Shown: positions 47,971-57,882, counted from the first letter of the stretch. The stretch: 64,000 bases of DNA from Paucisalibacillus globulus (GCF_900184735.1 NZ_LT855385.1:29031-93030), one strand, 5' to 3'. A program made the numbers and translations. Notes: generated from the letters alone by a model not told the origin.

Positions 47971-47987
47971 GGTGCCGGACACCCTCG
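47971..47987 (+). repeat. GGTGCC-type sequence scrap, right side of accessory cluster
   Basis: GGTGCCGGACACCCTCG lies between the pheT stop and its terminator stem. It is an imperfect palindrome and a relative of the scrap at 43818. Confidence 0.4.
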
Positions 47988-47996
47988 TCATATAAA

Positions 47997-50423
47997 TTAT
48001 GATCTAACATATGCATTAAATTGTTTACTTACCGATTCAATGATTTCTTGGTAAGATTTTTCTACTTCTTCATCAACTAATGTTTTTTCCGGGTCTTGAT
48101 ATAGCAGATTATATGCTACTGACTTTTTGCCGTCAGGTAGATTTTCTCCTGTATATAGATCAAATACGTTAACCTGTTTTACTAGAGGAGCACCCATTTT
48201 AGCAATAGCTACTTGAACATCACCAGCATGGACTTCTTGATCCAAAACAAATGCGATATCTCTTGTTACAGAAGGATATCTTGGAATTTGAGTGTAACTT
48301 GGTTCATGATGATGTGCTTGAAGGACGACTTCTAAATTAATATCAAATACATAGGTTTCTTTTAAATCCATTTCTTTTTCAAGGGCTGGATGTAATTGAC
48401 CCATGAAGCCAATTTCCTTATCACCTAACCACAGGCTAGCCGTACGGCCTGGATGCATATCAGGTAATTGGACTTGCTTAAATGTTATTGGTAATTCTAA
48501 GTGTTCAAATAGACCTTCTACAATGCCTTTTACAACATAGAAATCTACTTTTTTGTTTTCCATTTGCCAAGGATGTTCAAACCATTTACCTGTTAAGGCT
48601 CCTGAAAGTCTTAATTGCTCATTTGGTTGTTTTGTTAGTTCTTTTTCATTTGTAATAAAGATAGAACCAATCTCATAATAGCCCAAATTATATTGGTTTC
48701 TCGCAAGATTATAACTTATTGATTTAAGTAACTCAGGCAATACACTTAACCGTAAGTATTTATGCTCTTCACTCATTGGCATTGCTAAGCTAATCGGTTC
48801 TGGATTTAGATCTTTTATTTCATTACTAATAAGTTTTTGTATATAGGTTTCACTAGTTAAGGAATAGGTTCTTGTCTCTAAAAGACCTACACCCTCTAAG
48901 TAACTCTTCACCGCTCGTCTTAACAACTGACTCTTTGTTAACCCTCCAGCCGTTGCTGAACCAGTCGGTAACGTATATGGAAGATTATCGTACCCAAAGA
49001 TTCTAGCTACTTCCTCTAGCATATCTTCAAATATGGTAATATCACCACGACGTGTTGGTGCAAATACTTTAAAGTGATGTTCATTACGGTCAAAATTAAA
49101 CTGTAATCTATTTAGGATATTTCCAATCTCATCTGATGAAATATTTGTACCTAATCTATTGTTGATTGTATCAGTATCGATATCAACCTCTTTTTCAGAA
49201 CGATCCAACACATCATACTCCACAACGCCAGACAACACTTTTCCACCTGCATATTTTTCTAAGAGGTGACATGCTCTGATACCTGCACGTTTCACACGGT
49301 TAGGGTCAATTCCTTTTTCATATCGTGTACTTGCCTCACTGCGTAACCCAGTAGCTTTTACTGTTTTACGAATGGATACAGAATCAAAATAAGCTGCTTC
49401 TAATAAGATATTCTTTGTTGCAATGGTTACTTCAGAGTTTGCTCCACCCATAACACCTGCAAGCGCTACAGGTTCTTCACCGTTTGTAATTACAAGATTC
49501 TCAGGATTTAATGTGCGTTCCACATCATCTAATGTGACTAACTTTTCATCTTGTTTCGCACTACGAACAACAATCTCTTTCGAATTTAATCTGTCGTAAT
49601 CAAAAGCATGTAGTGGTTGACCATATTCTAAAAGCACGTAGTTTGTAATGTCTACCACATTATTAATAGGTCGAATGCCAGCAGCTAATAGATAATTTTG
49701 CATCCAAAGTGGTGAAGTTGTTATTTCGACATCCTTAATGACAAAAGCACCATAGTATGGATTTAAGTTTTCATCTTCCACTTTAACTGAGATGTAATCA
49801 GCCGCTTTCTCTTCAGTTGACGTTACTTCTTCACTAGGTAACTTTACTGGTTTTTCTAGTAAAGCTCCAACCTCGTAAGCTACCCCTAGCATACTCAAAC
49901 AATCTGCACGATTCGGTGTTAAGTCAAATTCTAAAATTGCATCGGATGAATTTAGTAATGGCTCTACACTTTCTCCAACAGGGGCATCATTTGGAAAGAC
50001 AAAAATACCTTCTGCATATTCTTTTGCAATATGTTTTTCGTCAAAGCCTAATTCTTGTAAGGAACAAATCATACCATTCGATTCGATACCACGAAGTTTA
50101 GCTCTTTTAATTTTAAAGTTACCCGGTAGTACTGCACCTGGTTTAGCAACAGCTACTTTTTGTCCTTGTCGCACATTCGGTGCACCACAAATAATTTGCA
50201 ACTTTTCTTCCCCAACATCCACCTGACAAAGATTTAATTTGTCTGCATTCGGATGTTTTTCACATGATTCCACAAAGCCAATCACGACATTAGAACTTTT
50301 CTCTGCAACATATTCAATATTATCTACTTCAATCCCAGATCTCGTTACTTTATCTGCAAGTTCTTCTGGACTAACACCATCTATATCAACATATTCTTTT
50401 AACCAATTTAATGAAACTAACAT
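47997..50423 (-). CDS. pheT: Phenylalanine-tRNA ligase beta subunit
   Basis: Structural and editing subunit of the alpha2-beta2 PheRS. Domains in order are the N-terminal tRNA-binding OB fold (about 40-150, HPNADKLNLCQVDVGEE), the B3/B4 editing region (about 210-390, ITNYVLLEYGQPLHAFD), B5 (about 405-475), the catalytic-like core and the C-terminal FDX-ACB domain binding the anticodon (YPSVTRDIAFVLD). Length 808, as usual. It follows pheS by 13 bp behind AAGGAGG. Confidence 0.98.
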   Translation of the reverse strand: MLVSLNWLKEYVDIDGVSPEELADKVTRSGIEVDNIEYVAEKSSNVVIGFVESCEKHPNADKLNLCQVDVGEEKLQIICGAPNVRQGQKVAVAKPGAVLPGNFKIKRAKLRGIESNGMICSLQELGFDEKHIAKEYAEGIFVFPNDAPVGESVEPLLNSSDAILEFDLTPNRADCLSMLGVAYEVGALLEKPVKLPSEEVTSTEEKAADYISVKVEDENLNPYYGAFVIKDVEITTSPLWMQNYLLAAGIRPINNVVDITNYVLLEYGQPLHAFDYDRLNSKEIVVRSAKQDEKLVTLDDVERTLNPENLVITNGEEPVALAGVMGGANSEVTIATKNILLEAAYFDSVSIRKTVKATGLRSEASTRYEKGIDPNRVKRAGIRACHLLEKYAGGKVLSGVVEYDVLDRSEKEVDIDTDTINNRLGTNISSDEIGNILNRLQFNFDRNEHHFKVFAPTRRGDITIFEDMLEEVARIFGYDNLPYTLPTGSATAGGLTKSQLLRRAVKSYLEGVGLLETRTYSLTSETYIQKLISNEIKDLNPEPISLAMPMSEEHKYLRLSVLPELLKSISYNLARNQYNLGYYEIGSIFITNEKELTKQPNEQLRLSGALTGKWFEHPWQMENKKVDFYVVKGIVEGLFEHLELPITFKQVQLPDMHPGRTASLWLGDKEIGFMGQLHPALEKEMDLKETYVFDINLEVVLQAHHHEPSYTQIPRYPSVTRDIAFVLDQEVHAGDVQVAIAKMGAPLVKQVNVFDLYTGENLPDGKKSVAYNLLYQDPEKTLVDEEVEKSYQEIIESVSKQFNAYVRS

Positions 50424-50436
50424 TATTCATACCTCC

Positions 50437-51471
50437 TTAAGCTTGATGGAACTGTTTTAAGAATCGACTATCATTTAAGTAAAACTGACGAATGTCATTT
50501 ACACCATATTTCAACATTGCAATTCTTTCAGGTCCCATACCAAAAGCAAATCCCGAATATACTTTTGGATCATATCCACCCATTTCTAATACGTTTGGAT
50601 GAACCATTCCAGCTCCTAATATTTCAATCCAACCTGTTCCCTTACAAACCGAACAACCGTTACCGTGACATACTTTACAAGAAATATCCATTTCAACAGA
50701 AGGTTCTGTAAATGGGAAGAAACTTGGACGCAGACGAATATCACGGTCTTCTCCAAACATTTTTTTCGCAAATAGGTTGAGTACACCTTTTAAGTCACTC
50801 ATTTTAACATCCTTATCAACATACAATCCTTCAATTTGTGTAAACTGATGAGAGTGTGTTGCATCATCTGTGTCACGACGATAAACTCTACCAGGACAAA
50901 TCATCTTGAATCCTTTTTCACCTTTATATTCTTTCATAGTTCGTGCTTGTACTGGTGATGTATGAGTTCTAAGTAACAGTTCATTCGTAATGTAAAAAGA
51001 ATCCTGCATATCTCTAGCAGGGTGGTTTTTCGGTAGGTTTAATGCTTCAAAATTGAAGTAATCCGTTTCTACTTCAGGCCCTTCTCTTACTTCAAAGCCC
51101 AAACCAATAAATAAATCTTCAATCTCTTCAATTACTTTTGTAAGTAGATGTGGTCCTCCAACTTTTGTTGGACGTCCTGGTAACGTCACATCGATTGCTT
51201 CAGCTTGGAGTTTTTCTTCTAATGCAGCATTTTCAAGTACGGTATTTTTTTCGTCAATTGCACTGGTGATTGTTTCACGTACTTGGTTGGCTACTTCCCC
51301 TACAATTGGTCTTTCTTCTGGAGACAGTTTACCCATTCCACGTAATACTTGTGTAAGTGAGCCTTTTTTGCCTAAGTAAGAAACTTTAATCGCCTGTAGT
51401 TCTTTTAGGTTGTTAACTTCCTGTATGTTTGCAAGTGCTTCTTGTTGTATTGCTTTTAATTGTTCTTGCAT
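50437..51471 (-). CDS. pheS: Phenylalanine-tRNA ligase alpha subunit
   Basis: Class II catalytic subunit that makes Phe-tRNA. N-terminal coiled coil (1-90), motif 2 [27 protein letters not shown] block, and motif 3 [15 protein letters not shown] Cys pair region ([16 protein letters not shown]) near 260 is also visible. Length 344, as in B. subtilis. Expression should be set by the T-box leader upstream. Confidence 0.98.
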   Translation of the reverse strand: MQEQLKAIQQEALANIQEVNNLKELQAIKVSYLGKKGSLTQVLRGMGKLSPEERPIVGEVANQVRETITSAIDEKNTVLENAALEEKLQAEAIDVTLPGRPTKVGGPHLLTKVIEEIEDLFIGLGFEVREGPEVETDYFNFEALNLPKNHPARDMQDSFYITNELLLRTHTSPVQARTMKEYKGEKGFKMICPGRVYRRDTDDATHSHQFTQIEGLYVDKDVKMSDLKGVLNLFAKKMFGEDRDIRLRPSFFPFTEPSVEMDISCKVCHGNGCSVCKGTGWIEILGAGMVHPNVLEMGGYDPKVYSGFAFGMGPERIAMLKYGVNDIRQFYLNDSRFLKQFHQA

Positions 51472-51589
51472 CCTTTTTACCTCCTAAATAGTTTTTTTAT
51501 ATTCCTAGTCAACTCCAAAAACAATGAGCATGATCAAGACATGACCATTTATATAAAAATAGCCTTATTGTTAAGAGCTTCTAGCAACA

Positions 51590-51850
51590 AAAAAAGCCTT
51601 CAATCCCTAGAAAAGGGACGAGGCTTCGGTCGCGGTACCACCCTTGTTGACACGAAAAACAAGTGTCCAACTTAAGTTTAAATAACGGATTTGATCCGGA
51701 ACACCTTTACTAATAAAATTAGGTCCTAGTGTCAGCTCCAGAGTGAAAGATTAACCAGTATATGGTAGAAATGCTTACAGTCTAGGGCATTTCTTCCCTG
51801 TTATCCATATCATTACTGTTAACCGCTCTTTCATTGCTTTTTCTTATTTA
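51590..51850 (-). promoter_or_regulatory. T-box riboswitch of pheST
   Basis: On the minus strand, the T-box sequence AGGGTGGTACCGCG is at 51644-51631. A terminator stem follows (AGCCT-CGTCCC/GGGA-AGGCT, about 51594-51626, with seven T). Stem I begins near GAAAGAGCGG (about 51832). A TTC triplet at 51747-51745 is a reasonable Phe specifier. Uncharged tRNA-Phe would bind and favour the antiterminator, raising pheST. The T-box core is certain; the specifier position is a guess from the expected pattern. Confidence 0.9.
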
Positions 51851-51862
51851 CATTTAGATTAA

Positions 51863-51891
51863 ATTATAGTCATTATGCCTATTATTTGCAA
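51863..51891 (-). promoter_or_regulatory. Sigma-A promoter of pheST
   Basis: Minus strand TTGCAA (51891-51886), a 17-bp spacer and TATAAT (51868-51863). It stands immediately after the ysgA stop codon and at the right distance ahead of stem I of the T-box. Confidence 0.85.
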
Positions 51892-51894
51892 GAA

Positions 51895-52632
51895 TTATCC
51901 TTTAAGATGATACATTAGAATTCCTGCTGCAATGCTTACATTGAGGGATTCCGCTTTCCCGTATATAGGAATTTTCACAATTTCATCAGCTAATTCCAAT
52001 AGTTTGGGGTTTATCCCGGCCCCTTCATTTCCTAATATTAATGCCACTTTTGAGTTAGTCTTTATTGTATGGTAATTTTTAGAATTGGTGAGTGCACTAG
52101 CCCAAATACTAAAACCATCCTTTTTCAAGTTAGGTATCTGTTCAAAAAGGTTCTCCTGAATCACTGGGATATGGAAAATTGACCCTTGGGTCGCACGAAT
52201 TGTTTTATCATTATAGAGATCAACCGTACCCTCCCCAAGTATGACAGCATCAAAACCAGCAGCATCTGCAGTACGGATAATAGTCCCCAAATTTCCTGGA
52301 TCTTGAATACGATCGAGTAATAAGTACAGTTTTCCACTTACCTTTTCCTGTCTATTAAACCCTAACACAGCTGCAATCCCCTGCGGCGACTTGGTTTGTG
52401 TAATATGTTGAAATACTTTTTGGTCTACTTCGACTACATTTTTTTCACCTATCCACTCAGGTAGTTCTACCCCATCTTGATAGATAATTTCATGTATGTC
52501 CCAGTTGCTCTTGATTGCTTCTTCGATTAAATGAAATCCTTCAATCAAAAAGGTTCCAGATTTTTCTCTATCTTTACGATTATGTAGTTTTCGCCAGTTT
52601 TTAACTTTATCATTTTTAATAGATGTTAACAT
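51895..52632 (-). CDS. ysgA: TrmH/SpoU-family RNA 2'-O-methyltransferase (YsgA)
   Basis: A SPOUT-class methyltransferase using SAM on rRNA or tRNA ribose. Substrate-binding N-domain (KVKNWRKLHNRKDREKSGTFLIEGFHLIEEA). Knot motifs are LLLDRIQDPGNLGTIIRTADAAGF, LILGNEGAGI and IPIYGKAESLNVSIAAGILMYHL. Length 245 from ATG 52632, which is correctly spaced from AAGGA; ATG 52641 is too close. The target RNA base is not known from sequence. Confidence 0.93.
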   Translation of the reverse strand: MLTSIKNDKVKNWRKLHNRKDREKSGTFLIEGFHLIEEAIKSNWDIHEIIYQDGVELPEWIGEKNVVEVDQKVFQHITQTKSPQGIAAVLGFNRQEKVSGKLYLLLDRIQDPGNLGTIIRTADAAGFDAVILGEGTVDLYNDKTIRATQGSIFHIPVIQENLFEQIPNLKKDGFSIWASALTNSKNYHTIKTNSKVALILGNEGAGINPKLLELADEIVKIPIYGKAESLNVSIAAGILMYHLKG

Positions 52633-52730
52633 TATTTTCATTCCTTATCCTTAATCTTTTACCATCATACATATTTAAGACTAATCTGGTCAAACTATCC
52701 ATAGTTTAATCCAAATAAGGGGTGATTTAT

Positions 52731-52952
52731 TTGAATTTGAATTTACGTAATGCAATTCTTTCCAATATTGCATCAAATGACCAAAGTCAACTTGAAGCAA
52801 CCATTGTAGATGCAATTCAATCAGGCGAAGAAAAAATGCTACCAGGTTTAGGAGTACTTTTTGAGTTGATTTGGAATCAGTCTGACGAGCAAGATAAGCA
52901 AGAAATGGTCGAAGCATTAGAACAAGGAGTAAAAAACGCAACGACAAATTAA
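52731..52952 (+). CDS. sspI: Small acid-soluble spore protein SspI
   Basis: A 73-residue minor SASP made in the forespore under sigma-G in B. subtilis. The body ([35 protein letters not shown]) is nearly identical to SspI. The start is TTG at 52731 behind AAGGGGTG; a GTG at 52722 belongs to the ribosome site. It is monocistronic and divergent from ysgA, as in B. subtilis. I could not find a fully convincing sigma-G promoter; CATCATA near 52664 is a weak -10 candidate. Confidence 0.96.
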   Translation: MNLNLRNAILSNIASNDQSQLEATIVDAIQSGEEKMLPGLGVLFELIWNQSDEQDKQEMVEALEQGVKNATTN

Positions 52953-52967
52953 TAAGCAATTGAAAAC

Positions 52968-53000
52968 AAGGAAGGTATCGATATGATGCCTTCTTTTTTA
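52968..53000 (+). terminator. Terminator after sspI
   Basis: GAAGGTATC and GATGCCTTC form a 9-bp stem with one mismatch, followed by six T. Confidence 0.75.
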
Positions 53001-53176
53001 TTTCCAAAAAATAAGTCATTTTACCTAAGCTTGTCTAATATAATTATATATCTGATAATTCAAATCCTACTTAGGATAATGACATCAGGTCAAAAGGACC
53101 ATTTTCATAATATCACCCATTCCATAATTAGGTATTTTTATTCATTTTGGTGTATTTAGAGCTTTTTGAATATTTA

Positions 53177-53220
53177 TTGACTCTTTTTGCCCTTGGTGTT
53201 ATACAATGAATGTATTGTAT
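53177..53220 (+). promoter_or_regulatory. Promoter and overlapping operator of the exporter operon
   Basis: TTGACT (53177-53182), a 17-bp spacer and TATACA (53200-53205) form a good sigma-A promoter. A perfect inverted repeat ATACAATgaatgtATTGTAT (53201-53220) starts inside the -10 box and covers the likely start site, as an operator would. No regulator gene lies next to it. The rest of the 300-bp gap before it shows nothing else. Confidence 0.65.
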
Positions 53221-53256
53221 TTTTTATTATTTAGGAGCTTTGAAAGGGGAATATCG

Positions 53257-54840
53257 ATGGTAGAAACCAATCATGATTTGGGACAGAAAAAGAAAGGATT
53301 TAATAAGGTTATTGCAATTATCGTTGCTGCTGCAGTATTACTATTAGGAGGAAGCGTAGCTGCATTTGTCCTATTAGATAACGATCCAAAAGTAAATTAT
53401 TTTCTTGCAGAAAAAAATACTTATGACATGTTTGTAGAACAAATAGAAGATCGCTACGGTTCGGAGATAGATTGGTCTGAAAAATCTCTTGAAAAACCAA
53501 TTGAAACTGTCTACGATTTATCAGCTGAATTAAACATGCCTCTATCACAGGGTACTGGCTTTATTTCTCCAGATCAAATCATTAACAATTCAACTATTAC
53601 CGTAACAACTAACCTAGATCGCAAAGAAAAAATGGCCTCTGCTGAATTAATGGGTGGTTTCGGCAACTTTACTATCGAAGACATTAACTTTTATTTAACT
53701 TCTGAAAAGGTAATGCTTGGTCTACCTTTTATAAATGAAGTACTTCAACTAAAAGGTGATGATTTTGGTAAGTTGGTACAACAGTTTGATCCAATGACAT
53801 TTACTGGCGAAGAAAAGTTGGATTTAAACATGCTATTTGAAGGTAATATTATTGCCGAGGAAGATGCAAAGTATCTGAAAGAGGAATATGTGGAAGCAAT
53901 CTATGATTCTCTTCCAGACGAAGCATTCAAATCTACAGATGAAACAGTCAAAATTGGAAGTGACAATGTAAAGTCAGAAAAAATTACGTTCCAACTAACT
54001 GAAGAGCAAGTAAAGGAAATATTGAAAGATACACTAACCAAAATGTCTGAGGATGATAAATTTAAAGACATTCTTCTCAATTATATTCAAACACAAGGTA
54101 CTGGACCATTTGTTTTTGGAGAAAATGCCAACTTAGAAATACCAAATTTTGAAGAGGAATTTGATATAGCTATCCAAGATGCTATAAATGGAATAGATAA
54201 TTTCAAGGTTCCTAATGGATTTACTTCAACTATTTGGGTTGCAGAAGATATAATTGTTAAGCGCGATTTATCTTTAGAACTTGGACCAACTGAAGATCAA
54301 TTAGCAACGGTATATCTAACTGGTAACTTGAGCAAAGATAAATCAGATTTATCATTTGATTATGACTTAGGTGTTGAGGAACAGGGTCTTGACCAATCCC
54401 TTACATTAGAAGGTACATTATCAAATGACAAGGGTGAGATTAATGATACCATTACCCTATCTATTCCTGACGGTCAACTAATCTATAAATCTAGTGAAAC
54501 ATTAAAAGATGGCAATAAAGATTTCAACCGTACATTTTCTTTTGTAGACGCTGCATCATATCAATTTGATCTAATCTGGTCTGGAAAAGCCGAGTACAAT
54601 GGAGACAACATGAATTCCTCTCACGAACTCACTGTTGCTAGTGATGATATTGCCCAGGACCTAGGAGTATTATATATTGATAAAGAAGCTAAAGTATCGG
54701 ATGGTATTGAATTACCGAAAGAAGACCAAGTAAAAGATGTTGGAAGCATGTCTGCGGAAGAGTTGATGACATACTTTGAAACAGAAGTTACTCCACAATT
54801 TGAAGAATGGTTAATGAGTATTATTGGATTTGGATTCTAA
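53257..54840 (+). CDS. Membrane-anchored extracellular protein of unknown function
   Basis: A 527-residue protein with a basic N-terminus, one transmembrane helix (about residues 17-40) and a large acidic outside part. It looks like beta-rich repeats with many Asp, Glu and Lys and no Cys (for example SAELNMPLSQGTG, GGFGNFTIEDINFYLTSEKVMLGLPF, SSHELTVASDD). It resembles proteins annotated DUF6583, though I cannot confirm this. ATG 53257 follows GAAAGGGG. It leads an operon with two ABC-2 permeases and an ATPase, so it may act with that exporter as substrate receptor, sensor or cargo-linked factor. Confidence 0.8.
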   Translation: MVETNHDLGQKKKGFNKVIAIIVAAAVLLLGGSVAAFVLLDNDPKVNYFLAEKNTYDMFVEQIEDRYGSEIDWSEKSLEKPIETVYDLSAELNMPLSQGTGFISPDQIINNSTITVTTNLDRKEKMASAELMGGFGNFTIEDINFYLTSEKVMLGLPFINEVLQLKGDDFGKLVQQFDPMTFTGEEKLDLNMLFEGNIIAEEDAKYLKEEYVEAIYDSLPDEAFKSTDETVKIGSDNVKSEKITFQLTEEQVKEILKDTLTKMSEDDKFKDILLNYIQTQGTGPFVFGENANLEIPNFEEEFDIAIQDAINGIDNFKVPNGFTSTIWVAEDIIVKRDLSLELGPTEDQLATVYLTGNLSKDKSDLSFDYDLGVEEQGLDQSLTLEGTLSNDKGEINDTITLSIPDGQLIYKSSETLKDGNKDFNRTFSFVDAASYQFDLIWSGKAEYNGDNMNSSHELTVASDDIAQDLGVLYIDKEAKVSDGIELPKEDQVKDVGSMSAEELMTYFETEVTPQFEEWLMSIIGFGF

Positions 54841-54873
54841 TTTTTACTGCAACATATAAAGAAGGTGAACATA

Positions 54874-56097
54874 ATGCAATTTTTAAAGCTTTTCACATTA
54901 TTCACCAAAAATAATTTCTTGCAACTTAGGAGGAAGTGGCGATCACTTCCTCTTCTTTTGCTTTTTCCAATTTTACTAATTGGACTAGTTTCCATTATTT
55001 TTGTGAATTATATGACTAGTTTAGATGAGAAACCCTTACAGGTTGGTTTAGTTGATTTAGATGCAACACCAGAAACGGAAATGGTATTAAAACTGCTATC
55101 CGATTCTTCTCAGCTTGGTGACTTTATACATATGGAACAAGTAACAGAGAATGAAGCAAAAAGGAAAATTGACCAAAATGAGTTAATAGCATATATTCTT
55201 TTCCCTGAAAGTTTCACAAAGAAATTATATAATGGTGAATCTGTTGTTGTATCTGTTATTGGACACCCAAACCGTCAACTGGAAAGTTATTTCATTAAAG
55301 AACTAGTTGATAGTGCTGCTAGGCATATTAGCTCATCACAAGCTAATATCCTCACCATTAATTACTTCGCTAAACAATTGGAAATGAATTCTGAAACAAG
55401 GAATGAAATTGTATTAGAACAGTTTAACGAATTCTTGTTATATGCAATTGGGAAAGATAATCTATTAGACCAGCAAATGCTATCCAATAATGCAACTACC
55501 TCTCCAAAGGAATATTTTGGACTGGCAGCAGGATATTTCATCCTTATAATATGGGTTCTTTCAATATATCAACTCTTATTTAGGGAACGATCGAATGAAA
55601 TCCAGACTAGAATGATGCTTTATGGGGTTACAGAACTCCAACAAATCCTTGCGAGAGTGGTAATCACATATATCACTACTGCGTTCTTAGGAATATTACT
55701 GTTCATTGGACTAATACATCTATTACATTTACAAATTCCTCAAGAAAATTATATTAGAATGTCTGTATTGTTAAGTATTTTTATCCTTACTTTCTTATTT
55801 GGATTAACCATTATTGAAACAATAATTAAATCTGTTAGAATACGATTACTCTTACAAATTAGTTTAACTGCTGTTTTGATACTTTTTAGCGGATCCTTAA
55901 TTCCAGATATCTATTTACCTTTCTACCTGCAAGACTATTTACCATATATATTTTCTAATCAAACTTTCCATTGGTTAGAGGAGATCTTATTGAATAATAG
56001 AGTATTTGTTGATTATACTCCCCTAGTCCTATCCGTCTTTGTTGGGGCATTTACAACAATCGGAATCTCAACACTGAAGGAGCGTGTTAAATCATGA
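54874..56097 (+). CDS. ABC-2 type exporter permease, first subunit
   Basis: A 407-residue membrane protein of the ABC-2/NatB class. One N-terminal helix (about 27-50) is followed by a long external domain (about 55-215) and then five helices (for example YFGLAAGYFILIIWVLSIYQLLF, LLLQISLTAVLILFSGSLIPDIYLPFYLQDYLPYIF). ATG 54874 follows AGAAGGTGAAC; a GTG at 54865 is in the ribosome site. It overlaps the next gene by four bases (ATGA), so translation is coupled. Confidence 0.88.
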   Translation: MQFLKLFTLFTKNNFLQLRRKWRSLPLLLLFPILLIGLVSIIFVNYMTSLDEKPLQVGLVDLDATPETEMVLKLLSDSSQLGDFIHMEQVTENEAKRKIDQNELIAYILFPESFTKKLYNGESVVVSVIGHPNRQLESYFIKELVDSAARHISSSQANILTINYFAKQLEMNSETRNEIVLEQFNEFLLYAIGKDNLLDQQMLSNNATTSPKEYFGLAAGYFILIIWVLSIYQLLFRERSNEIQTRMMLYGVTELQQILARVVITYITTAFLGILLFIGLIHLLHLQIPQENYIRMSVLLSIFILTFLFGLTIIETIIKSVRIRLLLQISLTAVLILFSGSLIPDIYLPFYLQDYLPYIFSNQTFHWLEEILLNNRVFVDYTPLVLSVFVGAFTTIGISTLKERVKS

Positions 56098-57218
56098 TGG
56101 ATATATTATTTACACGACTGCTTCTGTGGAGAAAAAAGGCTATCAGCATGTTATTCTGGTTACTCTTGCCTGCGATTGGTACAAGTCTTTTTATCACAAC
56201 AGTAACTACCATTAAAGAGGATTCTAGAGTTCCAATAGGAATTGTTATAGGGGATGAGAGTGAATTAGCTACTCAATTAATAGATTCGATAGAAGCGTCC
56301 AAATTAGTTCGAGTATCCAAGTATTCAGAAGAAGAAGGCCTTTATAATCTAGAAAAGCACGAAATTGATAGTATCTTTGTCATACATGATGGGTTTGAGC
56401 AGGCTATTTTAAGTGGAAAACGAAATAATCTTATTTCTAGTTATCGAACAGAACTTTCATTTGCATATTCTCCAGTAAAAGAATTAATTGTTTCTCTTGT
56501 TCAGGAAGAAAGTGGTCGAGCCAAGGCTACTCAATTTATCCTTAATATGAAGGAGGAATACAATGGAAAAGAAAGCTGGACATGGGATGAAATTACGGAT
56601 AAGAGTAAAGAAATTCAGATCGATGAAAACCTTCTGAATACTAGTTTTTCCTATTCTAATACTAATGAACCCGTTGAATCCCCCTCTCTTCTTTCTTGGG
56701 ATACGTGGGGAGTATGGGCGATCTTTAGTTTACTAAGTGCATTATTCCTAATGGATTGGGCAATTCGAGAAAAATCATTAGCAGTTACGACACGGTTTTC
56801 CTTTATAAAGACAACTCAATTTAGTTACTACTTAAACAATATTTTATGCTATTTATTACTGTTTCTCTTATTTGATTTGATTAATGTAGTAGTCTTTACC
56901 ATATTTTTAAATGAACCCTTATCAATACATTTTATCTTCGTTCTATTAACATTTCGAATTATGTTATGTTCGCTAACCTATTGCCTTGCACAATGTTTTA
57001 GCAAAACTGGAGTGTTTTATGGTTTCTCCATTATTATCACGTTAATTCTAGTTGTAATCAGTGGCACGTTTATCCCTATTCTGCCACATAATGATTTAAT
57101 AGATTTTTTAAATCCACTCCAAGCCTTTATAAACGGAAATATTACAATCCTATGGAATATAATCGGAATCAGCATCCTTGCTATGGTTCTGTTTCGAAAG
57201 GAGACTACCAATGCTTGA
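56094..57218 (+). CDS. ABC-2 type exporter permease, second subunit
   Basis: A 374-residue relative of the previous protein with the same design: one N-terminal helix, an outside domain (about 40-200) and five C-terminal helices ending in FIPILPHNDLIDFLNPLQAF. The two permeases probably form a heterodimer. It overlaps the gene before by four bases and the ATPase gene after by eight, so stoichiometric expression is likely. Confidence 0.87.
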   Translation: MMDILFTRLLLWRKKAISMLFWLLLPAIGTSLFITTVTTIKEDSRVPIGIVIGDESELATQLIDSIEASKLVRVSKYSEEEGLYNLEKHEIDSIFVIHDGFEQAILSGKRNNLISSYRTELSFAYSPVKELIVSLVQEESGRAKATQFILNMKEEYNGKESWTWDEITDKSKEIQIDENLLNTSFSYSNTNEPVESPSLLSWDTWGVWAIFSLLSALFLMDWAIREKSLAVTTRFSFIKTTQFSYYLNNILCYLLLFLLFDLINVVVFTIFLNEPLSIHFIFVLLTFRIMLCSLTYCLAQCFSKTGVFYGFSIIITLILVVISGTFIPILPHNDLIDFLNPLQAFINGNITILWNIIGISILAMVLFRKETTNA

Positions 57219-57882
57219 TGTACAATCATTAGTTAAAAGTTATGATAAAAATACTATCTTTCACCATCTATCCTTTAAGGTGTGGCCTGGTGAAATCATT
57301 GGTCTTGTCGGGGAAAACGGTGCCGGTAAATCTACATTATTAAGGATACTAGCCACTATAGATAAACCGGATAGTGGTAATATTAAATTGTTTGATTTTC
57401 CTTATGAAACAAACCGTAAAGAAGTGCGAAAATCCATTGGTTATGTCCCTCAAGATATTGCAATCTGGGAAGAATTATCAGTTAGGGAAAATATGATCTT
57501 CTTTGAGAAATTGTCACATAAATCAAAGAGCGAAACCCAACTTAGAGAATTATGCTTAGAAATGAATCTGGATAAATGGCAAGAACAAGCCAAGACTCTT
57601 TCTGGTGGTATGAAAAGGAAGTTAAATCTAGCTATCACACTTATTCATGATCCAGATATTTTATTACTGGATGAGCCTACTGTAGGAATTGATTTAAAAT
57701 CAAAAATAGAGATTGGTTCTTATTTATTGAAACAGGCTAAAGAACATAACAAAATGATTATTTATACTTCACATGATATGGATGAAATAAACGAGCTCTG
57801 TGATAGAGTTATGTGCATCGGTAAAGATTTGTTTTATGAAAATATCCTTGTTAAATCAGGTAAGGAAATTATTTCTATCTAG
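57211..57882 (+). CDS. ABC exporter ATP-binding protein
   Basis: A 223-residue ABC ATPase of the CcmA/NatA class. Walker A is GENGAGKST (34-42), the Q-loop YVPQDIAIWEEL, the signature LSGGMKRKLNLA, Walker B ILLLDEPTVGID and the switch His YTSHDMDEI. AAAGGAG precedes ATG 57211; the longer frame from 57178 is out of place. Substrate (antibiotic, peptide, lipid or sodium) cannot be read from sequence. It closes the four-gene operon. Confidence 0.92.
   Translation: MLDVQSLVKSYDKNTIFHHLSFKVWPGEIIGLVGENGAGKSTLLRILATIDKPDSGNIKLFDFPYETNRKEVRKSIGYVPQDIAIWEELSVRENMIFFEKLSHKSKSETQLRELCLEMNLDKWQEQAKTLSGGMKRKLNLAITLIHDPDILLLDEPTVGIDLKSKIEIGSYLLKQAKEHNKMIIYTSHDMDEINELCDRVMCIGKDLFYENILVKSGKEIISI

Noticed and set aside
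52640..52700. Sigma-G promoter for sspI
   Set aside because: CATCATA fits a -10, but the region 17-18 bp upstream does not resemble the -35 consensus.
52690..53019. 109-codon frame antisense to sspI
   Set aside because: It is the shadow of the well-conserved SspI gene and its terminator, with no ribosome site.
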